From NCBI GenBank assembly GCA_036897485.1, contig JAYMTF010001361.1:1-23896 (forward strand): 23,896 nucleotides of DNA. Reading direction: 5' to 3'. The translations under genes were made by a program, and so were the position numbers. The DNA comes from Pelargonium nanum (taxonomy: Eukaryota; Streptophyta; Magnoliopsida; Geraniales; Geraniaceae). Shown piece after piece: positions 8,941 to 18,312 of the stretch. Each line of letters begins with the position of its first letter. Position 1 is the stretch's first letter. The notes under the pieces are model-generated. The model ran no database searches. It worked only from the letters and a program-made list of their open reading frames with translations, and was not told where the DNA came from.

Positions 8941-9484
8941 TTTAAGTCAAGTACAAACAACTTGCTCTTCACCCATCAATCATCAAATGCGTCCTTCACA
9001 TGTGTGCCCTTCTCTTAGGGAACAAGACCGTCATGAGGGCCTCAAAGGGCTTCAGATAAAGTCTGTCACTTATGTTCAATACTTAGCATCCACTAGAGAG
9101 ATCAAAGTCACAAGAAGAGCTCACCACCTCTTCTCAACACATTTAACATACACTAAAGAACTTCAAGTCAATAGTCTTCACAAAAGAACTCCAAAGCACC
9201 CTACCTCATTGTCATCTTCAAGATCCCGACCACTCCGAACCACCTCCAATGCTCCTCACCTCATGGGGTCACCACCAAGATCCATCACCCCATTAGTACA
9301 CTAGAATGTTGCCTAAAATGGCAGAAACTAAACGCTCTACTCTATCTCACAATGCTTGAAGGACAAGTAAGTGCTCTCAAGCTCACACAAAATTTGCATA
9401 CACCACACATGAGTAGCTAGAACTCAAGCATTCAGATAAATCTTCAAGCAAACTTCACATCACAAACAATCAAGCACACGAGAA

Positions 9485-9530
9485 CACGTGCTATACAAAC
9501 TCTCAAATTTTTTAGTAAACTTTTTAAATA
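9485..9530 (+). promoter_or_regulatory. Probable PAP core promoter: G-box and TATA-like element
   Basis: A palindromic G-box CACGTG lies at 9485-9490 and a TATA-like TTTAAATA at 9523-9530, about 190 bases before the PAP ATG. This spacing fits a G-box close above a core promoter. Assigned by motif only. Confidence 0.35.
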
Positions 9531-9715
9531 GCCAAACTCGAATGTAAATTGTCAACTCTAACGAACTCATTTAAAGAATATACTTTTGTGCCCAAATGCC
9601 CATACCATGTCCCAATCAATCTCTAAAATTCAAATCCAATAATGATGGAGAGCCTTTACAACAAACTGAATACTGACACTTCTTCATCTTCTTCACCTTC
9701 ATCATCTTCTTCACC

Positions 9716-12597
9716 ATGAACCCAATCTCTATTCTCTTCCTCCTCCTTCCCTTCTGTTTCTTCATCGACCCATCAGGCCAAATCACCATCTCCGTCACCC
9801 CCAAGACCCTCAACAAATCCGGTGACCCAGTCGTCGTCCGATGGTCCGGCGTCGCCGACCCCTCTTCACTCGACTGGCTCGGCATCTACTCTCCTCCAGA
9901 CTCCCCCAACGACCACTTCATCGGCTACGTCTTCCTCAACTCCTCCTCCGGCTACGAATCCGGCGCCGGCTCCGTCACCCTCCCCTTACCCAACCTCCGC
10001 AAACCCTACGCCTTCCGGATCTTCCGATGGTCCGAATCCGAAATCAACCCCAACCACCTCGACCACGACCACAACCCCTTACCCGGAACCAAGCACCTGC
10101 TCGCCTCCTCCTCCGAGCTCCGATTCGTCTCCGGGAAAGGGCCGGAGCAGATCCACCTGGCGCTCACGGACAGAGAGCGCGAGATGCGGGTCATGTTCGT
10201 GGCGGAGGACGAGGAGGAGAGGTACGTCAGGTACGGGGAAGAGGAGGATGATCTGGATCTGGTCGCGACGGCGCGTGCGAGCACGTACGCGAGAGAGGAT
10301 ATGTGCGACGCGCCTGCGAATGAGAGTATTGGGTGGAGAGATCCTGGGTGGATTCATGACGCTGTCATGACCAAGTTGAAGAACGGAGAGAGGTATTTTT
10401 ATCAGGTAATTATGATTTCAATTGGGTCTATACTCAATTCTGTTCCCAATTTCTTGGAGGTTCAATAATTTTGATTGTGTTTTTGAGGATTTGGGTTGTT
10501 TCAATTGACAAATTTATCTGCTTAATCACTTGAGATTGCCATTGGAATGATGAATTTTTTGAAAAAGATTGAATTTTTATGTTGTACTGTTCTGGTTTTA
10601 GCTGCATGAACTTGAAGCAAATGATCCTATATTCAATCGCGTAGAATAGGTTGTTGATGATTCTCGCATACACAAAAGCTTGTTCTTTTTGTGTTTTACG
10701 ATATGTGATAATTTATAGTATGATACAGTGTACATACAACACCCGACTTGCTTTAGGTATTGAATTCTCCATATATTTGGAATGTTTCAATTCTAATTGG
10801 CAAATTCTTGACCGCATGGTTGTGTTATCAAAAATTTTGCTTGAGATCATATATGTTTGAAATGCTTCAACCCATTCACGACTTGTTTGAAAATACTTTA
10901 AGGTAGCGTTTGAATTGGAATTTTTGTTTATGAAGGGTAATCAAGAATTGGTATGTGAGCGAGATTCTAATTGTCTGTATTTGGATGAAGATTTTTTGTC
11001 ATGAAAATGGCTCTGGTTCTTGATTCTTATTCTCATTTCGATTTTGTAATCCAACGCTACTTAAACTGATATCATTGGCATTTCTATCAATCAACTTTAG
11101 TGTCATGTCTATCATAAGTCATAACCATTGCATATTCAGTTCAGCTTGTGGTTTTAGACTTTTTGGTATATATAATCCATGGTTCAAAAGCTCTCTTTAT
11201 TATGCTGCTTTAATGATAAAAAAAATAAATAAAAAAAATAAAAAAAAAATAAAAATCTATTTTTAGTGTAATTGCAAGGTCCAAGTCCACTGTAACTTTA
11301 ATTTTAACTATCATCTTGCTGTTTTACGTTACAGGTTGGAAGTGACTCCAAAGGTTGGAGCACGACTCGCAGCTTTGTGTCAAAAGATGAAGACTCAGAT
11401 GAGACATTAGCTTTCCTCTTTGGAGATATGGGAACTGCAACACCGTATTCAACCTTTTATCGGACACAGGATGAGAGCATTTCAACCATGAAGTGGATTC
11501 TCCGGGACATTGAAGCTCTCGGCGACAAGCCTGCTATGGTCTCTCACATTGGAGATATTAGCTATGCAAGGGGCTACTCTTGGCTGTGGGACCACTTTTT
11601 CACTCTGGTTGAACCTGTTGCCTCCAAGGTTCCGTATCATGTCTGCATTGGTAATCACGAGTACAACTGGCCTTCACAGCCATTTAGACCTGAGTGGTCC
11701 TATGCAAGTTACGGAACAGATGGGGGTGGTGAATGTGGTGTACCCTACAGCCTCAAGTTCAACATGCCCGGGAACTCTTCAGTACCAACTGGAACCCGTG
11801 CACCAGCGACTAGAAACCTTTTCTACTCATTTGACATGGGTTCGGTACATTTTGTGTACATATCAACAGAGACAAATTTCCTTCCCGGGAGCAGCCAATA
11901 TGACTTCCTAAAGCAGGACTTGGAGTCAGTAGATCGGGAAAAGACTCCCTTTGTGGTAGTCCAAGGTCACAGACCAATGTACACAACAAGCAACGAAGTT
12001 GGAGACACCCCCTTGAGGAATAAAATGGTTGAGCATCTAGAACCTTTGTTGGTGAAGAACAATGTGACGCTCGCATTATGGGGTCATGTCCATAGATACG
12101 AGCGATTTTGTCCAATGAAAAACTACACCTGTGGAAGCACTGACCAGAATGGGGAGCCAGTGGAGGCATTACCGGTCCATATTGTAATTGGAATGGGGGG
12201 ACAAGACTGGCAACCTATCTGGGAACCGAGAGTCACTCACCCAAATGATCCAGTCTACCCTCAACCCATTCGATCTCTGTACCGAGGAGGTGAGTTTGGG
12301 TACACTAGGTTAGTAGCTACAAAAGAGAAGCTTACGTTTTCTTACGTTGGAAACCATGATGGAGAGGTGCATGATATGGTCGAGTTTCTGGCTTCTGGGG
12401 AAGCTCTCAGTGTCGTTAATAGTAGTCATGTAGCCGAGTTTGTGGTACCTGAATCAATCTTCTCATGGTATGTCAAAGCAGCGAGTCTCTTGGTGCTTGG
12501 AGCTTTCGTTGGTTATGTTCTAGGCTTCATATCACGCTCTAGGAAAGATGCCATCTCAGCAAAAAACTGGACTCCCGTAAAAACTGAGGATACCTAA
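9716..12597 (+). CDS. PAP2: Purple acid phosphatase, PAP2/PAP9 type, with C-terminal membrane tail
   Basis: Two exons, 9716-10405 and 11335-12597 (phase-0 intron), give 650 residues, close to the ~650 of Arabidopsis PAP2 and PAP9. Order: hydrophobic N-terminus (1-~22), Fn3-like N-terminal PAP domain, then the dinuclear-metal phosphoesterase domain. All five metal-ligand blocks are present: GDMG (~260), GDISY (~303), GNHEY (~336), VVQGHRP (~441) and GHVHRYER (~480). The C-terminus has a hydrophobic segment at ~607-629 ([20 protein letters not shown]) followed by a basic tail. In Arabidopsis PAP2 this tail anchors the protein to plastid and mitochondrial outer membranes, where it is linked to protein import and energy status; that role is inferred here. 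PAP2 and PAP9 are close paralogues and I cannot firmly separate them. Exon 1 is strikingly C-rich at third codon positions, unlike exon 2. The 929-nt intron carries a MITE-like element. Confidence 0.93.
10897..11065. mobile_element. MITE-like element in the PAP intron
   Basis: About 170 bp bounded by TTTAAGGTAGCGTTTG on the left and CCAACGCTACTTAAA on the right, an inverted match with one base missing. Inverted similarity continues inward for about 50 bases (AATCAAGAA on the left, TTCTTGATT on the right). It has no coding capacity. Both ends abut TTAA-like bases, so the element/target-site border is unclear and the superfamily (hAT-like or other) undecided. Confidence 0.6.
11218..11257 (+). 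repeat. A-rich simple repeat
   Basis: An (A)nT low-complexity run in the PAP intron, about 80 bases before the acceptor. Confidence 0.85.
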
Positions 12598-12631
12598 TGA
12601 CACGCTATTCTGCTAGTAATGACACGCTATT
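12595..12631 (+). repeat. 15-bp direct repeat starting at the PAP stop codon
   Basis: TAATGACACGCTATT occurs at 12595-12609 and again at 12617-12631, a 22-bp step. The first copy contains the PAP stop codon TAA (12595-12597). Confidence 0.9.
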
Positions 12632-12870
12632 ATGGATTCTTTTGCATTACGCTACGAAGGTTTGATATTGTGAAATGCTGCTTTACAACTGCATCTTTGG
12701 AGCAAGCTTGAGGTTGGGACATAATGCTGAGTCCTTAATTTACCATATGATGTTGTATAGACTTGTTTGTATATATGTACTTTTTCATGAATTCTGATAT
12801 GATTGAAAGCATTGTAGGATAAGGAAAGGAACTTGTACAATTCGTGTGTGCCCTTTCCTGTTAGTTATCA

Positions 12871-12876
12871 AATAAA
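12871..12876 (+). terminator. Polyadenylation signal of the PAP gene
   Basis: Canonical AATAAA about 275 bases after the PAP stop, followed by T-rich sequence. Confidence 0.6.
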
Positions 12877-13121
12877 GTTTCAGATTTAGTCAATTGAACA
12901 ACTTTGTAGCATATTTTTATGGTTTTATTAGTAGATTTCGACTATATATTTGTATATATATGTTCTGTGAGCTGAGTCAAGAAAATTGCATCTAACAGAT
13001 TGGTTTAAAGTACGAACTGAGAGGAATTGAGATATTAGATCTACAAATACCTTTGAACCTACTTCAACAAACCGTTTTGCACCAACCGAGAAAGGAAATA
13101 GCGCATCAGTAGTAATTGTGT

Positions 13122-13127
13122 TTTATT
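13122..13127 (-). terminator. Polyadenylation signal of the SNAP33 gene
   Basis: AATAAA on the minus strand about 85 bases after the SNAP33 stop. Confidence 0.55.
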
Positions 13128-13211
13128 GCAACACATGAAACAATGACAATATTCATTCAAATGAAGAGAAACAAGTACAAAAATCAAATTACTAACAAAC
13201 AACTGACAAAA

Positions 13212-14922
13212 TCATTTGGCAACCAGTTTGCGAGCACGTTGGTTGGCACCTTTAACTCGAGAGTTGAGCTCATCTACATCGTCGCCTAGATTATCAAGAG
13301 ACTTATTTTGCCTGCATTTCAAAATTCTTATCAGAAAAATATATAACAGATCATGAGAGAGCAAGCAAATATATGCTTGTGAATCATGAATGTGCAATAT
13401 TGGCATATAAAATCTGATCTTTAGTTCGTTACATTGACTGCTCAATCAAATGATGTTTCTTTAAGGTCGTGTTTTTCAGTTATTGTGATGAAAGGATACA
13501 ACAAATTTGCTTGTAAATAACAAAACTGACCTATCAAGTTCACCTCCCATGTCCACAGCCATACCCTTCAAATCACCCAAGATATCACTCAGATCCGAAA
13601 GTCCATCATCTTGCTTTGCCTTCTCAAGCTGGTGTGGAAAGAAGAAAAACACAAACCAACACAATGAGATCTAGCATATTCTTCATTCATTTTCATAGGT
13701 TCAATCAAGATCCATGAACACAAACCTCGATTTTCTCCATAGCATTTGCTGGCTCATTAGCTGGTGTTTGAGGAGCTGATTGTGCTTTTTTCCCTTTGCC
13801 CAACAACTTTTCCCTCTGCTGCTTGCTAGCCCTTTTCGATGGTTTATCTAGTTTAGCCAATTCAACGAATCAAACAAGGACATGGTTACTACCAAGAGAC
13901 TTTCACAAGTAGAAATGAAGAAGAAGAGGCCAATTATGTTACAAAGAGAGAACCTGGTTCAGTTACAGGCCCCTTGATTTGTTTCGTCTTCTTTGGCCTC
14001 CAAGTCCTGGAGAACATCCCACCAAGATTTCCTAGAAGCTTCTCACCCTGATAGCAACAAAATACAAGTCCGAAAAATATAAGTTCTCAGTCTCTTTTCG
14101 TATATAAATAACCCTCCCTAGACCCCATGATGGCAGGAGCCGGGAGCCTCTAGGCCAACATGTTATAGTCTCAGAGGGTTAAGAGCTACTTAATGTATCG
14201 ATGACACGTGATTTAACATTTTTTCTTTCAAGATACTCATTTTACCCTTACTATCGCCATCAAATCCACATTGCGGGAATGAAAAATTGAATGTACAACA
14301 ATGTAATTGCAAAAATGAGCTAAGTATATGGTATTGATCTGCAGTTTTTTCATAAACCTTATTATATTAGAAACAATGTGGGGGAAAATGAAAATCAAAT
14401 AAATTATAACTGAAAGCGCAACAATGTATAATCTCGCGAGTTTTATTCCCAAACGAATATTATAATCTATAAGTAACGAGTTTGCAAGCTTACCTTAGTC
14501 AAATCCCTATCCATCTCAACAGCCTTATTGTGAGTCCTGTTGATTTGCTCACCCTGCTGATGCAACGTATCAAGAGTCTTTGAAGCATCCTCTCTAATAT
14601 TCTCTGCAATCTTCCGACAGTTGTTCACAGTATTTGTTGTCTCTTCAGACTTGTAGACAGCATAATTCTCTAGTTCTTGCACACTCTGGTTTTCAAATCC
14701 TCCCGCGTCGCTGAAATCATTTTTGTATCTTTCTTTGTCTTTAGTGGTTGGTTTTTTGGGGGCTGGTCTTCCCCAATCATCATCATCGTCATCATCAAAA
14801 GCTTTAGATTTTGCAGGGTTTGGTGGTTTCTTGTTATCAGACTGAGCGTCATTGGAAGGGTTAGAACCAGGTGGAGCTTCTGACTCTTCCTTCTTACTGT
14901 GCTTGTTTCTGAACCCAAACAT
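13212..14922 (-). CDS. SNAP33: SNAP25-family t-SNARE, SNAP33 type
   Basis: Five exons on the minus strand: 14922-14494, 14047-13954, 13847-13726, 13628-13531, 13311-13212; 280 residues (Arabidopsis SNAP33 has 300). The protein supplies two helices (Qb and Qc) to plasma-membrane SNARE complexes with syntaxins, driving vesicle fusion in cytokinesis and defence secretion. The start MFGFRNKHSKK matches the family. A disordered acidic N-terminal part includes a seven-Asp run encoded by GAT repeats. The Qb helix covers about residues 85-155 (zero-layer region LHQQGEQINR), the linker is basic, and the Qc helix about 218-280 (zero-layer region ELDRQNKSLD, split by the last intron). The linker has no cysteine cluster, as in plant members, so the palmitoylation used by animal SNAP25 is not expected. 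The frame stays open 30 bases above the ATG, but without another ATG. A 5'-UTR intron is likely. Confidence 0.94.
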
Positions 14923-15870
14923 TTTGAAAACAATAAGATTTGCACTTGTCAAGTGATCAAATCATTGGCTAGAAGTGCCCAAATCGAAGGAAATGATGGA
15001 GCCTTCAGCAGAAAAGAAACCCTAAAACACACACAAAAAATGTCAACTTGTGGGAATGCATTATTGACAACTTTTTCTCATTCCATCAGCTGAAATAAAC
15101 ATAAACAAAACCGTTGGGGTCGGTTACATGAATCCGTTAACAACAAAAATATTCATGATACGTGTAAATGATCTCCAAAAGAAAAATAGACAATGCATAC
15201 AAAAACACAAACACTTGTTGTAATGTAAAAGTTAATGCAGCAATAACAATTCAAACTGTGGAGAAATTAAAGAAGACGCAACAAGAGCTAATTAAAACTC
15301 AAATTAGCCTAACATTGTGACATCCAAAGAACAACATTTGGTTCATGTACCCAACAATTTCACACTCAGAATTTTCATAACTCGTTATAGAACAAAATGA
15401 TCAAGAGTCAAAAACCTAAAGAAGCCCAAACAATGTGACAATCAAAGAGCAACATTTGGTTCAATTCATGATAAGACCCAACAATGCCTCACTACAAAAA
15501 TTCAGCAACATAAACCCATAAAGACCCAAATAAATCCCAACAATGTAGGCATGTAGCATTCAGTCACCTACATTTGGTTCTTATTGAGCACTCATGATGA
15601 GACCCAAGCCCCATACTAATGTTTCACTCAATATCTCCCCAATACAACACAAATCATAGATTATAATCAAGACCCAAGTAAAAAAAACAAACAAAATCGT
15701 TGAAAACAACAAATGGGTACCTCAAAAATCTCGAATTTCGGTGCCGGAAATGGAAGTTTCTAGCACAAACCCACAGGCTGCTGAGAGATGGGTTTGTGTG
15801 TAATTGTTGAAAATGAGAAAATGGTCACCAAAAAGAAGATCTTTTTTTTCTTTTATTTTCTTTTCCTGAT
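14923..15870 (-). other. SNAP33 5' UTR with a probable ~0.7-kb leader intron
   Basis: On the SNAP33 sense strand a donor GAG|GTACCC lies at 15721/15720 and an acceptor TTTTAG|GGTTTC at 15022/15021. Together they would define a 699-nt intron in the leader. The acceptor falls inside a telo-box-like AAACCCTAA (+ strand). Most of the proposed intron is A-rich on the + strand and carries a 118-bp-period repeat. This is inferred from splice consensus only; no coding sequence was seen. Confidence 0.5.
15308..15661. repeat. 118-bp-period degenerate tandem repeat
   Basis: The core ACATTTGGTTC starts at 15334, 15452 and 15570, two steps of exactly 118. Around it recur AACAATGTGACA.CAAAGA.CA upstream and GACCCAA.. 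blocks downstream. The first two copies are clearly related and the third weaker. Lies within the probable SNAP33 leader intron. Confidence 0.65.
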
Positions 15871-16717
15871 AAATTTCTCATCTCTTTCAACGGATAAAAA
15901 CAGAAACTGCGAAAAAACAGAGCAACCCACGATCGCTCACTTTTAAGTTCGTTGAAAATCTTCAGACAGTTGGGACTTTGGGATGGTTGGTTTCTATAGA
16001 ATGAAATGAGCACGTGCAAGGCGCGTGATAGGATCCTTGGGCTTCAAATGGGCTTTGTTTGGGCCGGACGAGCCCATTACTGTAAACAATAAATATAAGA
16101 GAAAATTGAATTATAAAAAAATTGAGTAGTGTTATTCGGCCTACAATTTTTAATAAGAGAGAGCCAAGTCATACCCAAAATGAAAGAGTGGGGTTATAAA
16201 AAATACCCTATTACCCTTTATGCCAAAATGATTATTTTGCTCATTCCTATAATGAGTCCCCTATTAGTCTAAAGAGAGTCTTTAAGTTAAAATGGACCTC
16301 TAAATATAATGAGCTAATGCATAGATAATATGTTTCATCAAAACATATACTCTCATAATCTCAATGAAAGATAAAACATAGATACACAATATGTGTGTCA
16401 ATGATAAATAAATGTTAGTCTCACAATACTAATAAAGTTTGAGGACTCACTAGATGTCATCTTCTTTATAAGTAAAGTTTATGGAAGTTTTGTATTGAAA
16501 AGGAGCCAGTTGGCAGCATAAATTTGCCACATATCTTGTTATGTTTTTGGCACACATTTCAACTCCACAAACCCACTGCCCTCTTCTTCCTCCTCCATTA
16601 TAAAGTCAACAAGCAGAAGAGAGACCTAAACAACACAACAAGATCTATATTTCATTTCAAAGGTTCTCATTCTAGAAACATGCAAGAGGTGGACCATTTA
16701 CCAAGCCAGAAAGTAAA
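15871..16717. other. Spacer: SNAP33 promoter side and upstream of the AlkB relic
   Basis: 15871-16100 is the probable SNAP33 promoter. 16100-16520 is AT-rich with no recognised content. 16520-16717 has short open frames (for example 16524-16742), none with family resemblance. A TATAAAG at about 16600 could be the old promoter of the AlkB-like gene. Confidence 0.45.
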
Positions 16718-17337
16718 ATGGAGAAGCAAAATGATCACATGAATTGCTCTCTTGGAGGTCAAAATGGAAGTATAATATTGAGGCCAGTGATGGTTCTTCT
16801 CAAGACCTTCCTTTCCTTGAAAGATCAGGTCCCAATTTATTACTCACATTTGTTCATGTTGTCAATTTCTCCGTCAGGTGGTTTTCAGGCTTCAGCGTGA
16901 TATTCAAAATATGTTAAAAGATTATTTTTATTCATTTTTTTATTTCTGGCGTGGCATTTAAGCTCTATTGAATAATTCAAATGACTAGCAGTAGCAGATG
17001 ACCTGAATTATTAGCTCTAAACAAGCTCATTTGAATTGAATTTTCGATCTTTTTCTTTTTCTTCCAGTATACAAATGTAAGTGCAGAAAGTGTTGCGAAA
17101 AGGTTGCCAGTGGTCTCTTTTTCCATAGGAGATTCTGCAGAATTCTTATACGGCGATGAAAAGGATGCAATAGAAAAGGTTATACTTGAATTCAGAGATG
17201 TTTTCATATTTGGTGGAGAATCTAAACTCGTCTATCATGGAATATCGTCTATCCTCCCAAACACTGCCCCGAAGGCATTGCTCGAAGAAACAAACCTTCG
17301 CCCGGGAAGGCTGAATTTGAATTTTAGAGTGTACTAG
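16718..17337 (+). pseudogene. AlkB-like 2-oxoglutarate dioxygenase relic, core deleted
   Basis: Two pieces of a plant AlkB-homologue gene (Fe(II)/2-oxoglutarate dioxygenases that demethylate nucleic acids) lie close together in the right order. The first, 16718 to about 16830, starts at an ATG and contains IILRPVMVLLKTFLSLKDQ, matching the 'LRPGMVLLK..LS..DQ' opening of the catalytic region. Similarity decays near GGF at 16875, and a TGA follows at 16898-16900. The second, 17068-17337, follows a good acceptor (CTTCCAG) and is the last exon: LPVVSFSIGDSAEFLYGD, DVFIFGGESKLVYHGISSI and LRPGRLNLNFR, then TAG. It keeps the distal iron-ligand His and the 2OG-binding Arg region. The intervening ~100-200 residues with the HxD iron motif are missing, and only ~170 bp of AT-rich DNA stands between the pieces. 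I infer an internally deleted pseudogene; family assignment is from memory of conserved motifs. Confidence 0.75.
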
Positions 17338-18312
17338 GAGCAACATTTTGTTCTCGTCTGCGAATCAAGTTGTCCATGTTTTGATTAGTTACTCAAATTT
17401 TTTTGTTAGATTTGGGTCCCTCTTGATTTCATTTGGGTTCGATCTCAGTTGAAGAGTATGTGGTTTTTTACGCGCATAATTAACAGCACATCTTCCTTAA
17501 AACAAGTAGTCGTCTTGCATAACAAGCGTCATTTTTGGAGATTGTTCAAACAATTTTAGAAAAAGTTATATAAACAGATTTATTTAATCTTTCATCGTTA
17601 ATTTCTTTTTTATGCAAACGGAAATTTATTAAATCAGAATATCAAACCAAAAGGAGTACGAAATAGCCCAAATCCTTGAACTACCCAAACATTCTTGATC
17701 AACATTAACCTAGAGCCCCTCCCAAATGGGTAAACCGATAAAATCGCAAATTGAATCAAACAGAAGAATATATATCGCTCTTAGAATTCTATCAGAATCA
17801 AACGTAAAATAAATAATATGGTTAAAAATGATTGAATATATGGATAGGGGAAAATCAATGGTACCATTGGAAGGGTAGAAGTGAACATGTTGTTGGCTTG
17901 TTGCAATTGGCAAAGATTTTTTGAGACCCACTTTCAATATCATGGGGTCACAATATTGACCTTTATTAATGGCATTTTTAGAGCAAAATGTCCATTTGTA
18001 AATAGAAAGGTCACATTTTTTTGCAACCAGTGGTATTCTAGTAATTACAATAATGAGTAGGGGTAAAACCGTAATAATGGATATGCCCTTCTTGTCCAAA
18101 AATATCTATGGCTGTTTTGTAAGGTAGCTAGTGCCAAGTAGCTGATGAAACAGTTGAAGAACAATCAATAATATTTTGCTCATTTTCCATATGAAGAAAA
18201 TGAGAAAGTTGATGAAATGAAACACAACACAAGATAAGAAGACAAACCCACAAAACCTTCTATTTCACTCATTTTCTTGCAGTTTCTGCATCATCATCAG
18301 CTCAGGCCAACA
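17338..18312. other. Spacer and phosphorylase promoter region
   Basis: AT-rich, with no recognised gene. A 129-codon minus-strand frame at 17710-18099 has no family resemblance. The last ~100 bases before 18313 form a C/A-rich leader for the phosphorylase gene; no clear TATA box was found. Confidence 0.5.

Larger units (their letters stand above)
8040..9715. other. Gene-poor spacer between divergent CLE and PAP genes
   Basis: No gene was recognised. 8040-8540 is AT-rich. 8547-8940 holds a degenerate ~95-bp repeat (separate entry). 8940-9480 is unusually A/C-rich and T-poor on the + strand with several short open frames (for example 8987-9304) and no family match; it may be old transposon sequence. 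9480-9715 is the PAP promoter and its TTC-rich leader. Confidence 0.5.
12598..13211. other. 3' UTRs and spacer between convergent PAP and SNAP33 genes
   Basis: Contains the PAP 3' UTR with AATAAA at 12871-12876, an AT-rich middle (12900-13080) and the SNAP33 3' UTR read from the other strand. Nothing else was recognised. Confidence 0.6.

Noticed and set aside
9300-9400. Possible gag-like start (ATGGCAGAAACTAAACG, then LEGQVSALK in another frame) suggesting a retrotransposon
   Set aside because: Needs a frameshift, is very short, and no LTR, primer-binding site or pol region was found.
9822-10370. 182-codon Ser/Thr/Pro-rich frame and other frames overlapping PAP exon 1
   Set aside because: Shadows produced by the C-rich third positions of the true PAP frame.
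14110-14170. GC-richer patch in SNAP33 intron 1 (GGCAGGAGCCGGGAGCCTC) resembling a SINE or hAT fragment
   Set aside because: Too short for assignment; no A/B boxes or terminal repeats were seen.
14922-14952. N-terminal extension of SNAP33 by 10 residues
   Set aside because: The in-frame upstream codon is TTG, not ATG, and the family begins at the MFG motif.
16524-16742. 72-codon frame upstream of the AlkB relic as its possible true N-terminus
   Set aside because: It is in a different frame from the AlkB-like block and lacks family resemblance.
17710-18099. 129-codon minus-strand frame
   Set aside because: Ile/Leu/Lys-rich translation of AT-rich spacer with no known domain.
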